DNA of 64,000 bases from Paenibacillus elgii NBRC 100335 (GTDB taxonomy: Bacteria; Bacillota; Bacilli; Paenibacillales; NBRC-103111). Positions 50,854 to 59,775 of the stretch are shown here, piece after piece. The stretch spans positions 1-64,000 of the forward strand of contig NZ_BIMB01000013.1 of the NCBI RefSeq assembly GCF_004000865.1. The letters are read 5' to 3'. The number at the start of each line of letters is the position of its first letter. Positions within the stretch are counted from its first letter, which is position 1. Under the pieces are notes generated by a model. It worked only from the letters and a program-made list of their open reading frames with translations. It ran no database searches and was not told where the DNA came from. The position numbers and the translations under genes were made by a program.

Positions 50854-52023
50854 ATGCGCAGGCATCCCTTGCTCCAGCTGATGCTTATTTTACCGCCGCT
50901 CCTGCTGCTCTCCGCCTGCGGCATGAGGTCCGTCGAGCAAGTCATTTACCCGAATGCGATCGGTATCGATTATGTGAAAGGCCAATATAAAGTGTACGTC
51001 CAAGTGATTGATTTCACGAACATCGCCAAGGTCGAGAGCGGCGGGCGGCGGGCCAATCCGAGCAATTTTATCGGGGAAGGCACGGCCTCCACCTTCGATG
51101 AAGCCATCTTTCAAGTGTACCGCACTTCGCATCAATCCATTTCCTGGAGTCACATCTCCTCGATCGTCTTTAGCAAAGCGCTGCTGGAGCATGGAATCAC
51201 GGACGTTATGGATCTGTGGGGCCGATTCAACGAATTCCGGCAGACGCCGTGGGTGTTCGGAACCGACCGTCCGATGCGCGAGATTTTATCGGCTAACCCG
51301 ATTCTGAACATTTCGATGCTTTACTCCCAGCTCAGCAGTCCCACGGATATCTACCGGCAAAGCTCTTTTATCCAGCCGCTGCGGCTGTACCATTTTATGT
51401 CTACCCTGTACGAGCCCGGAATGACCTCTCTCCTGCCTTCCATCACCATCAACGAAAAAGCGTGGACCAAAAACACAGCTCCGCATAAGAACCTGATGAT
51501 GGACGGAGTGTACGGCATGAAGAAGGACAAGCTGGTCGCGGCGATGCCGAGTAAAGATTTGCTCGGCTTTCGCTGGATGAATCGCTCCACCTCCCGGGGC
51601 GTGCTTGCGCTCGGCGATCCGAAGCAGCCGACGGCGGTGGTGGTCATGCAGAAGCCGAAAGCCGTGATCTCTCCCGTGGTACAGCAAAACCGGGTGAGCT
51701 TCAACATCGAGGTATCCACTTCCGGCGGCGTATTTCAATACAACCGTCCAATGGACGAAAAGGAAATTCAGCGGCAAGCGGAGCAGAAAATAAAAGAAGA
51801 AATCGAGCACACGTACCGCAAAGGACTGGAGCGCAAAATGGATGTGCTGCAGCTATCCGACGCGCTATACCGCAAGGATCCGAAAAAATGGCGAAAACTC
51901 GCCCAAAAGGACGAGTTTTTCCTCAATAAAGACTCTCTGCAAAGCGTAAAGGTGAAGGTCCGGATGGACAATTCGCAAAAGCTGAAGCTGAAACGGCCTT
52001 CCATGTTAAAAGAGAAAAGCTAA
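50854..52023 (+). CDS. Spore germination lipoprotein, Ger(x)C family
   Basis: The germinant-receptor C subunit, 389 aa, a lipoprotein anchored in the spore inner membrane. The lipobox is LLSAC (Cys about 22). Family landmarks are IYPNAIGIDYVKGQYKVYVQ, SHISSIVFSKALLEHGITDV and the C-terminal PMDEKEIQRQAEQKIKEEIE. It begins 3 bp after the A-subunit stop. It completes the B-A-C operon and proves a sporulating host. Confidence 0.94.
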   Translation: MRRHPLLQLMLILPPLLLLSACGMRSVEQVIYPNAIGIDYVKGQYKVYVQVIDFTNIAKVESGGRRANPSNFIGEGTASTFDEAIFQVYRTSHQSISWSHISSIVFSKALLEHGITDVMDLWGRFNEFRQTPWVFGTDRPMREILSANPILNISMLYSQLSSPTDIYRQSSFIQPLRLYHFMSTLYEPGMTSLLPSITINEKAWTKNTAPHKNLMMDGVYGMKKDKLVAAMPSKDLLGFRWMNRSTSRGVLALGDPKQPTAVVVMQKPKAVISPVVQQNRVSFNIEVSTSGGVFQYNRPMDEKEIQRQAEQKIKEEIEHTYRKGLERKMDVLQLSDALYRKDPKKWRKLAQKDEFFLNKDSLQSVKVKVRMDNSQKLKLKRPSMLKEKS

Positions 52024-52030
52024 GCCGCTT

Positions 52031-52936
52031 CTACTGCGAACCGTCGGAGGTAGCCTGCCGCAGCGCCGTCAGCCGCTCCGCCACGGCGTCCAGCCGGTCC
52101 TTGATCAAGATGGCGTCCGCATACGCAGCCGGGATGCCGGCGTAGCCGTAATACACGCCCGCCAGTCCGCCCGCGATGGCGCCGATCGTGTCGCTGTCGC
52201 CGCCGAGATTGGCGGCCCGCTGCACGACATCGGCGAAGCCGTCCCCCTGCTGCAAGCAGTAGAACGCCCAGCGCAGCGTATCGACGACGAAGCCGGTCGG
52301 CTCGCAGTCCGGCGCTTCGGCCAGCGCGGAAGCGTACGGCGTGCCCAGCGTTTCCGCAGCCATCGCCGGGCGCAGCTCTTCGCCATTCAGCAGCCGCAGC
52401 GCGATGCGGTTGTACAAGCCGCACGCTTCGTTGCACCGCTCGTCGTAGTGCGTCATCTTCGACTGCATCCGCGACATGCGGTTTACCCGATCCGGATCGG
52501 CATAGGCGAGCGCCACCGGCAGGCAGCGCATCAGCGAGCCGTTGCCCGCGCTGCGGCCCAGATCCTGGTCGGCCAGGAAGGCCGCCTCGAACCAATGGCC
52601 GCCATACCGTGTGAACGCCCGGCGAATAATATTGCCGATATCTTTCGGATCGGAACGGTACCACGCCAGGAAGCGCTCCCCGATGCTCGTCATCGGGTCG
52701 TCCGGGTAGTCGAGAATGCCCTCCGCCACGCAAAGCGTCATCATCGTGTCGTCCGTCACTTCCCCCGGTTCGAGATCCCATACGCCACCGCCGACAATGT
52801 CGGTCAAATAGCCGTACTTGCGGCGAATTTCCTTGGCGCTCATGAATTCGGTCGTCCCGCCGAGCGCATCGCCGACGGCGACGCCGTACAGCCCGCCTTT
52901 GATGCGGTCCGCCAAGCTTTTTCCTTTATCGCTCAT
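52031..52936 (-). CDS. ADP-ribosylglycohydrolase family protein
   Basis: An all-helical protein of 301 aa. Magnesium-site residues are visible in YGVAVGDALGGTTEFMSAKE, EVTDDTMMTLCVAEG and NLGGDSDTIGAIAGGLAGVY. DraG/ARH enzymes remove ADP-ribose from proteins or small molecules. It starts 15 bp after the NadR-like gene, in an operon of NAD salvage, so it may recycle ADP-ribose produced from NAD. Confidence 0.92.
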   Translation of the reverse strand: MSDKGKSLADRIKGGLYGVAVGDALGGTTEFMSAKEIRRKYGYLTDIVGGGVWDLEPGEVTDDTMMTLCVAEGILDYPDDPMTSIGERFLAWYRSDPKDIGNIIRRAFTRYGGHWFEAAFLADQDLGRSAGNGSLMRCLPVALAYADPDRVNRMSRMQSKMTHYDERCNEACGLYNRIALRLLNGEELRPAMAAETLGTPYASALAEAPDCEPTGFVVDTLRWAFYCLQQGDGFADVVQRAANLGGDSDTIGAIAGGLAGVYYGYAGIPAAYADAILIKDRLDAVAERLTALRQATSDGSQ

Positions 52937-52951
52937 TCTGCTTTCCCCCTC

Positions 52952-53980
52952 CTATAGTTCCGCCCACGGTGTGCCGAGGCTCGCATACTTGCGGTAGCGG
53001 CTCAGCACCCGCTTCACCTGTGCGATCCGTTCCTCCAAGCTGCCATGCAGCGGGATGTAAGGCACCCGACGCGCCGCCAGATCGGCGGCAATCTGCTTCT
53101 GGAACACGCGGCGCTGCACGTCGCCTGAACGGTCCCACGTGTCGTCGTACGGAATGTCGTCGCTGCACATAAAGACGAGATCGTAACGCGAAGCCGCTTG
53201 CGCCGCCAAGTCCCGAAGCCGCGGCAGCGCCATTCCGTGGTAATAGTGCGCGAACATAAACGTCGTGATCGCATTCGTATCGACGAAGAGATACCCGTTC
53301 GCCTCCGGCAGCAGCTTTTCCTCCCTGGCCAGATGCCCCTCGGCTATTTCTACCAGCTGGTCCGGCGTCAGCCGTCGGTCGGTCTGATGCTGCTCCCAAT
53401 ACTCGCGTCCGTACTCCGGCATCCAGGCCGTCCCGAACTCGCGGGCCAGCGCTTCGCACACGGTCGTTTTACCGGTCGAGGGTGCGCCGAGGAAGACGAC
53501 GGTCGTCACCAGATCCCGGTACACCAGCGGATGGACGAACGCCCGGTTCGCGGGCGGGTCGTGCCGCACCGCCGTTCCCGATACCGGAAATGCCTCCCGC
53601 TTCGCGTCGACTTGCCGGTTCACGGCGTTCAGCGCTTCGCTCATATGCTCGCCGTACGGCTCGCTGGAATAAAAGTGCGTCACTCTTCGCCCGCCAAGCA
53701 GGCCGAGGATATAATCCTCCTGCGCCTTCTTGATCTCCGGCGTATAGCCCGTTTCCGTCGGCCCGTCCCAAGCCTCGATTACCTCGACCTCGGGGTACAA
53801 GGCGCGAATCCAGTCCGCCCGCACCGTCAGCGGAATGTCCGTCGTTTCGGGACAATCGTAGATGACGACAATCACGTGATCCGTCTCCGCGAGGGCCGTT
53901 TCGATCATATATTGGTGCCCCCGGTGCAAGGGCGCGAATTTGCCGAGCGTCAACCCGACCGTTAACCGCTTGTCGCTCAT
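52952..53980 (-). CDS. NadR-like NMN adenylyltransferase/nicotinamide riboside kinase
   Basis: A bifunctional enzyme of 342 aa. The N-terminal nucleotidyltransferase has LGKFAPLHRGHQYMIETALA (the HxGH motif) and VIYDCPETTDIPLTVR. The C-terminal kinase has VVFLGAPSTGKTTVCEALAR (Walker A) and YLFVDTNAITTFMFAHYYHG. It phosphorylates nicotinamide riboside and adenylates NMN to NAD. ATG 53980 (MSDKRLTVG) has GGGGGTGAG upstream and overlaps the PnuC stop. Unlike enterobacterial NadR there is no N-terminal helix-turn-helix. Confidence 0.93.
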   Translation of the reverse strand: MSDKRLTVGLTLGKFAPLHRGHQYMIETALAETDHVIVVIYDCPETTDIPLTVRADWIRALYPEVEVIEAWDGPTETGYTPEIKKAQEDYILGLLGGRRVTHFYSSEPYGEHMSEALNAVNRQVDAKREAFPVSGTAVRHDPPANRAFVHPLVYRDLVTTVVFLGAPSTGKTTVCEALAREFGTAWMPEYGREYWEQHQTDRRLTPDQLVEIAEGHLAREEKLLPEANGYLFVDTNAITTFMFAHYYHGMALPRLRDLAAQAASRYDLVFMCSDDIPYDDTWDRSGDVQRRVFQKQIAADLAARRVPYIPLHGSLEERIAQVKRVLSRYRKYASLGTPWAEL

Positions 53981-54633
53981 AAGCTCACCCCCATGCGTCC
54001 GTTCCGCCGCGCGGCCCGGTATTCGCTGCGCCACTGAATCAGCCCGCTTGTCGCGATGCCGAGGAAAATTACGTACAGCGCGGCCAAAACATACAGCTCT
54101 TTATACGCATACATCCCGATCGACAGCACGTCGACCGCAATCCAGAAATGCCAGTTTTCCAGCACCTTGTTCGACAGCAGCAGCTGCGCAAGAATGCTCA
54201 GCGTCGCAATGAACGCGTCCACATATGGAATCGACGCGTCCGTGAAGCGGGCGAGCACGTAGCCCCAGCCTGCCGTCACGACGACGAGCAGCAGCGCCAG
54301 CCCCAAGCCGAGCTGCGGCGTCATCCGCCGCGTCGGCCGCACCTTGGCCTGACCGCGCTTGGTCAGCCAGACGATCCAGCCTTGAATGCTCAAGACGAAA
54401 AACACGACCTGCAGCGTCATATCCGCATACAGCTTTGCATCGTAGAACATGACGAAAAAGCACGCTACATTCACCAGCCCGACCGGAAAGCACCAAATGT
54501 TTTGCCGCGCCGTCAGCCATACGCTGAGCAGTCCGCTCGTCGTAGCCACAATCTCCAGCGGCGTCGACGACGTGAAATAAGCGACCAACAGCATGCAGGC
54601 GAGCAGTCCGACCATCGTATACCATCTGTCCAT
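53977..54633 (-). CDS. pnuC: Nicotinamide riboside transporter PnuC
   Basis: A membrane transporter of 218 aa with seven or more helices. SSTPLEIVATTSGLLSVWLT, RQNIWCFPVGLVNVACFFVM and WHFWIAVDVLSIGMYAYKEL contain the family pocket residues (WxxWxxxN-like, NWHFW). It imports nicotinamide riboside by facilitated diffusion, driven by the NadR kinase encoded next to it. ATG 54633 is preferred because GGAGG lies 9 nt before it, while the ATG at 54642 directly abuts the site. Confidence 0.93.
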   Translation of the reverse strand: MDRWYTMVGLLACMLLVAYFTSSTPLEIVATTSGLLSVWLTARQNIWCFPVGLVNVACFFVMFYDAKLYADMTLQVVFFVLSIQGWIVWLTKRGQAKVRPTRRMTPQLGLGLALLLVVVTAGWGYVLARFTDASIPYVDAFIATLSILAQLLLSNKVLENWHFWIAVDVLSIGMYAYKELYVLAALYVIFLGIATSGLIQWRSEYRAARRNGRMGVSL

Positions 54634-54715
54634 GAATCTCATCCTCCCGATGTAGTTCTACGTTGACAATACAACTTCAATACTTTCAAAACGACTATAT
54701 CGAAACCTAAAAAAA

Positions 54716-55486
54716 TTAGCTGTACAACGACAGCTTCGGCAGATTGCCGGTAAAACGGTACAACTGTGCGGCGCGCTGCGAGTAGCGGTTCGATTTCTTC
54801 GGCTCCCCGTTCGCGTCGCGAATCTCCTCCAACACTCCGCTGCGGCTCTGGGTCGATTTCATTTTGCGGATGAAGTTCGCTTCCTCGAAGTCCGGCACCA
54901 CCGTCCGGATGACCTGATACAGCTCGCCGAGCGTGAACTCGTCCGGCAGAAATTCTCCGGCAATCGGGGTGACCAGCATGCTCTGCTTGACCCGCTCCAG
55001 CGCATCCGAGAGAATCCGCCTGTGGTCGAAGGCCAGCTCCAGCCGGGTCAGCGCCTCGGACACCGGGAACAGCGCCACCTCCGCCGCATCGTCGGCAGCA
55101 GCCCGCGCGGCCAAATATTTCTCATGCACCAGCGCGAAAAAAGCATGGGAGATAATCCATCCCCGCGGGTCCCGGCCCGGGTCGCTGTAGACGTTGAAAT
55201 ATTCCATGTGAACGCCGTCCACACCGGTCTCCTCCTGCAGCTCGCGCCTCGCGGTCTCGTACATCGACTCCGTCTCCCGGGAGAAGCCTCCGGGCAGCGC
55301 CCACATGCCCTCGTACGGCCATACCTTCCGCTTGATGAGCAGCACCTGCAGCTCCCGCTTCGGCAGAGATTTCGTCGCCGTCGGCTGCGGCTCGGACGTA
55401 ATGGTGAAGATGACGATATCCGCCGGCGCCCCGTCCGGCGTCCGGTATTTGCTTGCCGTATAGTTCGAACCGTTTTCCATAGTCAT
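54716..55486 (-). CDS. NUDIX hydrolase, NrtR-like regulator of NAD metabolism
   Basis: A protein of 256 aa with an N-terminal Nudix fold and a C-terminal winged helix. The Nudix box is complete (GFSRETESMYETARRELQEE plus TGV), so catalysis may be retained. YSDPGRDPRGWIISHAFFAL is typical of the ADP-ribose-sensing NrtR group. The C-terminal part (EFTLGELYQVIRTVVPDFEE, ANFIRKMKST) is the DNA-binding domain. AAGGAGG lies 8 nt before ATG 55486. It sits directly before pnuC, nadR-like and ADP-ribosylglycohydrolase genes, which it probably represses. Confidence 0.9.
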   Translation of the reverse strand: MTMENGSNYTASKYRTPDGAPADIVIFTITSEPQPTATKSLPKRELQVLLIKRKVWPYEGMWALPGGFSRETESMYETARRELQEETGVDGVHMEYFNVYSDPGRDPRGWIISHAFFALVHEKYLAARAAADDAAEVALFPVSEALTRLELAFDHRRILSDALERVKQSMLVTPIAGEFLPDEFTLGELYQVIRTVVPDFEEANFIRKMKSTQSRSGVLEEIRDANGEPKKSNRYSQRAAQLYRFTGNLPKLSLYS

Positions 55487-55519
55487 GCGCCACTCCTCCT
55501 TCTAATTCTCCGTTTCGAT

Positions 55520-55560
55520 AATATCATTATGACATTTTTGATTCATTTGTCAAGACCGAA
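55520..55560 (-). promoter_or_regulatory. Promoter of the nrtR-like gene
   Basis: On the minus strand TTGACA is followed, 16-18 bp on, by CATAAT/TAATGA, then by GATATTATCGAAAC. The same TATCGAAAC occurs near 54700, between this gene and pnuC, and may be a half-site for the regulator. Confidence 0.45.
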
Positions 55561-55635
55561 CAAAAAAAACTGCCGCTCGCAAAGGAACGGCAGGAACTAA
55601 ATCGGAAATCCGCTTATTCGATTTATCGCGATCCG

Positions 55636-56385
55636 TCAGGTCAAATCCATCGTCGGCAGCTCGCTCAAAGCCGTCTTCGTCATGTCTTGAACGTGCTGGC
55701 CGTTGGCGCGAACCAAGGTGTAATATTCGTAGTTTCGGATCACCGTGAAGTCGTCTTCCATCACCCCGGGATAGGCGCGGTTCACCGAGTAAACCTGGCT
55801 CCGGTAAGCCTGCAAAGCCCGCCCCTTGTGCTGACGGTAGTCGCTGATATCGACCCGTGCCGTAATCGGGCACGTATCCTTCGGTCCCGAGTCCTGGCAG
55901 TGGTCATAATAATGGGGGATCGAGGTGTAATAAAAAGATGGCCGCCGTCCCTCCGGGTACTCCGCTTCCGCCAGCGCGACCGCCTTCTCCGTCGCTTGGG
56001 AAATCGCGATATGATCGGGATGCCCCGTTACCCCGTCCGGCGGGAACGTCAGCACCGCATCCGGCTTCAGCTCCGCAATGGTCGAGCGAATCCGCTCCGC
56101 CAACGCTTCCGGATCGATCGACTTTAATTCGCCGTCCCGATAACGGTACAGAATCAGCTCAGCAACGCCGAGTACGGAGCACGCGCTGCGCAGCTCCTCT
56201 TCCCGGTGCCTGGCCAGCTCTTCGCGGGTGGCGAATTGAAACTCGCCCGACTTCCCCTTGCATCCCGAGGTGGCGCATGCCAGAACGACCTCGTGGCCGG
56301 TGCCGCTAAGCTTGGCGATTGTCCCTCCGGCTGCAAAGGATTCGTCGTCGGGATGGGCGAAAACGAATAACCATCTTTTCTTCAT
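55636..56385 (-). CDS. PIG-L family deacetylase (cytoplasmic)
   Basis: A zinc-dependent N-acetylglucosaminyl deacetylase-type enzyme of 249 aa. The zinc motif FAHPDDESFAAGGTIAKLS and the second HPDH in FPPDGVTGHPDHIAISQATE are intact. There is no signal peptide. Relatives include BshB of bacillithiol synthesis and MshB. It ends a run of genes with a BadF-type kinase, a lyase and a creatininase homologue, so it more likely removes an acyl group from an imported amino-sugar compound than making bacillithiol; both are possible. Confidence 0.9.
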   Translation of the reverse strand: MKKRWLFVFAHPDDESFAAGGTIAKLSGTGHEVVLACATSGCKGKSGEFQFATREELARHREEELRSACSVLGVAELILYRYRDGELKSIDPEALAERIRSTIAELKPDAVLTFPPDGVTGHPDHIAISQATEKAVALAEAEYPEGRRPSFYYTSIPHYYDHCQDSGPKDTCPITARVDISDYRQHKGRALQAYRSQVYSVNRAYPGVMEDDFTVIRNYEYYTLVRANGQHVQDMTKTALSELPTMDLT

Positions 56386-56416
56386 TCCCCTTCAGCCCCC
56401 TGTTGTTCGTATTTCA

Positions 56417-57409
56417 CTACGCCTCTGTGGACGTCTTCGTTTGCAAATAGGAGAGCCCCATGGCCGTTACGCCGTAAATCGGCTCCTTCCGGGCCTCGTC
56501 CAGTTGAACCTGCGGAGCGTACGCTTTGATCTTGTTCATCAGCAGCTCCCTGACGTGCCCTTCGTTCTGCAGCACGCCGCCCTGTAGTATCATTGTAAAC
56601 GGTTTGTCTAGGAACGACAAGCGCCGGACGACTGCAGCGACGCCGATGAACAGCTCGTGAGCGGCCGCCTCAAGAATCCGCTGTGCTTCCCGATCCCCTG
56701 CCGAAGCCGCTTGGCCTACCACACGGGACAGCTCGCTCAATTTCTCGACCGAGTAGTCCGGGCCGTACATCCAGTTGAACAAGTCCTCTTCCTGGTCCAT
56801 GCCTAGATGCGGCAGCACCCAGTCGCCGAGCCGGGTGCCCTCCTCCCTGCCGTCATAGGCTTTGAGAATTGCCATAACCGCCTGCTTGCCGATCCAATAG
56901 CCGCTGCCTTCATCTCCGACGCGGTGGCCCCAGCCTCCGGCTCTGGCCGTCTGTCCCTGCTCGTTGATCCCGAAGATGATGGAGCCTGTGCCGGCAATGG
57001 CCAGAATTCCCGGCTGGCCGCCGGTGGCGCCGAGCAATGCGGCATAGCCGTCGTTTTCCACGATCAGATGTTGGACCCTGATCGGCAGCTGCTCCAGCAC
57101 CTCCTGCACCAGCCCGGTAATCACGCGCCGGTCATATTCCGTATCCAGCCCCGCAAGGGCGAACACGGCGCACTCCACCTCGATTTCCGCCTGCGGCAGA
57201 GCGCTATCGTCCTTTTGACGCAAGTCCGCAATCGCTTCCTCGATTCCGAATACCAGTTCACGCATCGCACCGTCTTTCCCGATGCCCTGGTAATTGGACG
57301 AGCCGCCTTTTCCTTGCCCGAGTACGTTGCCCTGCCGATCCATGAAGATGACAAGGCATTTCGTCCCTCCGCCGTCAATCGCTAGCAGAGGGATGCTGCA
57401 TTTTGCCAT
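56417..57409 (-). CDS. N-acetylglucosamine kinase-like protein (BadF/BadG ATPase fold)
   Basis: An ASKHA-fold sugar kinase of 330 aa. PHOSPHATE-1 is LLAIDGGGTKCLVIFMDRQG, PHOSPHATE-2 is ILAIAGTGSIIFGINEQG, and GGWGHRVGDEGSGYWIGKQA is the BadF/NAGK signature. It should phosphorylate an amino sugar at the expense of ATP. ATG 57409 shares one base with the lyase stop (TGATG), so it is translationally coupled to that gene. A longer frame to 57490 lies inside the lyase coding region and is not used. Confidence 0.9.
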   Translation of the reverse strand: MAKCSIPLLAIDGGGTKCLVIFMDRQGNVLGQGKGGSSNYQGIGKDGAMRELVFGIEEAIADLRQKDDSALPQAEIEVECAVFALAGLDTEYDRRVITGLVQEVLEQLPIRVQHLIVENDGYAALLGATGGQPGILAIAGTGSIIFGINEQGQTARAGGWGHRVGDEGSGYWIGKQAVMAILKAYDGREEGTRLGDWVLPHLGMDQEEDLFNWMYGPDYSVEKLSELSRVVGQAASAGDREAQRILEAAAHELFIGVAAVVRRLSFLDKPFTMILQGGVLQNEGHVRELLMNKIKAYAPQVQLDEARKEPIYGVTAMGLSYLQTKTSTEA

Positions 57410-58917
57410 CAGGAACCACTCCACTCCGTCATGACTTGGTCCAGATGCTCCATCGCCCGCTGGATTTTGCCCTCCGCTTGTCCCAGCCAATTCAGATGCG
57501 CTTGATGCTGATACATTCGGAGGTCGACCATGCGGTTGATTTCCTTCGGACTCGGTCCTCCCGGCAGCGAGCGGATTTCCACAAAATGCACGGGATCGAG
57601 CGCCTGACGAAGCGTTTCTTCGGTAAGCGACGTATCCCGCCCGATGTGGCGGCGTGCGCTTTCGTTAACGATGGACAGCGTAATTTCGTTGGCCGCCAGA
57701 CCTTGCGCCAGGGACAGCTTAACGACGTCGCTGACGATATGATGGGCTTTTCTGAACGACAAGCCGTCCGTCCGCACCAGCGTGTCCGCCAGCTCGGTCA
57801 CCGTGGCGAAGCTTCCCTTCGTCCGCTCTCGCAGCACCTCCTTGTTCACTTCCATCGTACCGACGACGGCAGCGAACAAACGGTACATTTTGTCCATAAT
57901 GTCAAGGCTTCGCCAAGCGTATGGCTGCATATCGTCTTCGGTGTCCACAATGTCGCCGAACGGCGTATTATGAATCATCGACAGCACCGTGTTCGTATTG
58001 CCTACGCAGCTCGACAGCAACGCGCGCATGTGCTCGAACGAGACGGGATTGCGCTTCTGCGGCATGATCGAGCTGATCTGCACGTATGGAGCCGCCACTT
58101 TCAGCGCGCCGAACTCCTGCGTGCACCACAGCAGCATGTCTTGCACGACCCGGCCCAGATTGATCGCCGCCAATTGCACGGCCGTCGCCACTTCGCCCAA
58201 GTAATCGGCCCCGCCGATCGCGTCGTACGAATTGTCGATCAGCTCGTCGAAGGCAAGCAGCTCCATCATATGCTCCCGGCTGATCGCAAAGCCCGATGTC
58301 GTGAGCGCCGCCGCCCCCATGCTGCTCCGGTTGCAGTTCGTGTACGACGCCATAATCCGGCGGATATCCCGGTTCAGCGAATCGACGACCGCCATAAAAT
58401 AGTGCGCAAGCGTCGTGGGCTGAGCCTGCTGCGTATGCGTGTAGCCGATCATGAGCGTGTCGGCATGGTCTCTGGCGAACAGCAGCAGCTGTTCATTGAG
58501 CTTCAGCGCGGAGGTCAGCGTCACGATCAGCTTCTCCCGCAGCACCATCCGGTAGATGGAAATGCCCATGTCGTTGCGGCTCCGCGCCAGATGCAAATTG
58601 CCGGCGATATCGCCCGCATGCTCCAGCATTTGATGCTCGACCTGGAAGAACAAATCCTCGAACTGCCCCGTGTAGCTCGCTTGGCGGAGCGCCTCCGGAT
58701 CGATCGACCGGATCGCTTTGGCGATCTGCTTCGCTTCGTCGGTCGTCACCAGCTTTTGCTTCTCCAACATGATCAAGTGAGCCTTGTTGATAGCCATCAT
58801 CGGACCCAGCAAGTGAGTCTTGGCTTCGTTAAAAGCCGGCTCCAGCACAACCTCCGTATACGTTTTGCCGGGAAACGTCGTCCCTTCGGTCTCCATCCAT
58901 TGTTCGCGATATCCCAT
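57409..58917 (-). CDS. Argininosuccinate lyase-family protein
   Basis: An enzyme of 502 aa from the fumarase/aspartase/ASL superfamily. The superfamily signature SSIMPQKRNPVSFEHMRALL and the N-terminal HLARSRNDMGISIYRMVLRE, HTQQAQPTTLAHYFMAVVDS blocks are intact. No argG or other arginine gene is nearby, and the neighbours are sugar-kinase, deacetylase and creatininase genes, so it probably eliminates fumarate or an amine from another substrate. ATG 58917 is used; it starts 5 bp past the creatininase stop region. Confidence 0.88.
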   Translation of the reverse strand: MGYREQWMETEGTTFPGKTYTEVVLEPAFNEAKTHLLGPMMAINKAHLIMLEKQKLVTTDEAKQIAKAIRSIDPEALRQASYTGQFEDLFFQVEHQMLEHAGDIAGNLHLARSRNDMGISIYRMVLREKLIVTLTSALKLNEQLLLFARDHADTLMIGYTHTQQAQPTTLAHYFMAVVDSLNRDIRRIMASYTNCNRSSMGAAALTTSGFAISREHMMELLAFDELIDNSYDAIGGADYLGEVATAVQLAAINLGRVVQDMLLWCTQEFGALKVAAPYVQISSIMPQKRNPVSFEHMRALLSSCVGNTNTVLSMIHNTPFGDIVDTEDDMQPYAWRSLDIMDKMYRLFAAVVGTMEVNKEVLRERTKGSFATVTELADTLVRTDGLSFRKAHHIVSDVVKLSLAQGLAANEITLSIVNESARRHIGRDTSLTEETLRQALDPVHFVEIRSLPGGPSPKEINRMVDLRMYQHQAHLNWLGQAEGKIQRAMEHLDQVMTEWSGS

Positions 58918-58921
58918 AGCG

Positions 58922-59686
58922 TTACTTGGCCTCCCCATTGTTTCCTGTTCTCATATCCAGCCATTCTTTAATGAGCAAGTTCATATTGCGGCTTGCTTCT
59001 TCTACGATACTCTGTCCCGCCTCCAAGGAGCACTGCCGGATGCGGCCCGTATAGCCGTCCCAGCCTTGGGGGGTTCCTTCCACCAATACGTAAGGCAAAG
59101 GAGATAAAGGAGGACATGAATCTAATTCCAAGTCCGATTCCTGCACGATCACCATTTCCGGGCGAAACGCCTTCACGGCCGACATCTCATACGGACCGCC
59201 GTGCCCTCTTCCCGCCATCCCTTGGAACAGCCCCAACCGCTGCGTAAAATCGACGGTCGCCATCTGCCACCAGTTGATCAGCAGAAAGCTGGCGTCGGGG
59301 TAGCTGCCGGTCACCGCCTCGGCAACGGTCCGGGACGGGCCCATATTGGCGTCGTGGGCGTTCAGCAGCACGATATTGCGGATGCCGAACCGGCAGATCC
59401 CTTCGACCACATCAGTGAGATAGTCGATAAAAATCGAGGGCCGCACCGATATCGTTCCGGGGTAATGCTGTGTTTTGCCCGGGCAGGCCGAGTACGGTAC
59501 CGTCGGATAGATCAAAGGATGCAGCGAGGCATCGATCCGTTCCGCGAAGCCGTCCGCCAAGATCGTATCGGTCCCGAGTGGGGAATGCGGACCGTGGTAT
59601 TCCACCGAACCCAGAGGGACGACGGCGAATTGCGCGCGCTCCGTCACTTGACCGATTTCCCGCCCGTGAACTCCGATTACATTCAT
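58922..59686 (-). CDS. Creatininase family metal-dependent amidohydrolase
   Basis: A protein of about 254 aa. The metal-site motif VVPLGSVEYHGPHSPLGTDT and GRGHGGPYEMSAVKAFRPEM carry the Glu, His and Asp ligands. The usual NGHGGN loop is changed to LLNAHDANMGPSRTVAEAV. Family members open cyclic amides (creatinine) or hydrolyse formamides in flavin or mycofactocin pathways. ATG 59686 has AAGGAG only 3 nt upstream; ATG 59713 is an alternative. It stands between a secreted PIG-L deacetylase and the lyase in one direction. Confidence 0.85.
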   Translation of the reverse strand: MNVIGVHGREIGQVTERAQFAVVPLGSVEYHGPHSPLGTDTILADGFAERIDASLHPLIYPTVPYSACPGKTQHYPGTISVRPSIFIDYLTDVVEGICRFGIRNIVLLNAHDANMGPSRTVAEAVTGSYPDASFLLINWWQMATVDFTQRLGLFQGMAGRGHGGPYEMSAVKAFRPEMVIVQESDLELDSCPPLSPLPYVLVEGTPQGWDGYTGRIRQCSLEAGQSIVEEASRNMNLLIKEWLDMRTGNNGEAK

Positions 59687-59775
59687 ATGCTCCTTAAACC
59701 TCCGCTTCTTCATCGTATGGGGGAGGACCCCGAAGGGTCCCCGCCCACTGCTGTAAGTTTACTTGCGCGACGCAA

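Noticed and set aside
53977..54642. PnuC start at ATG 54642
   Set aside because: The Shine-Dalgarno GGGAGG touches this ATG with no spacing, whereas ATG 54633 is 9 nt away.
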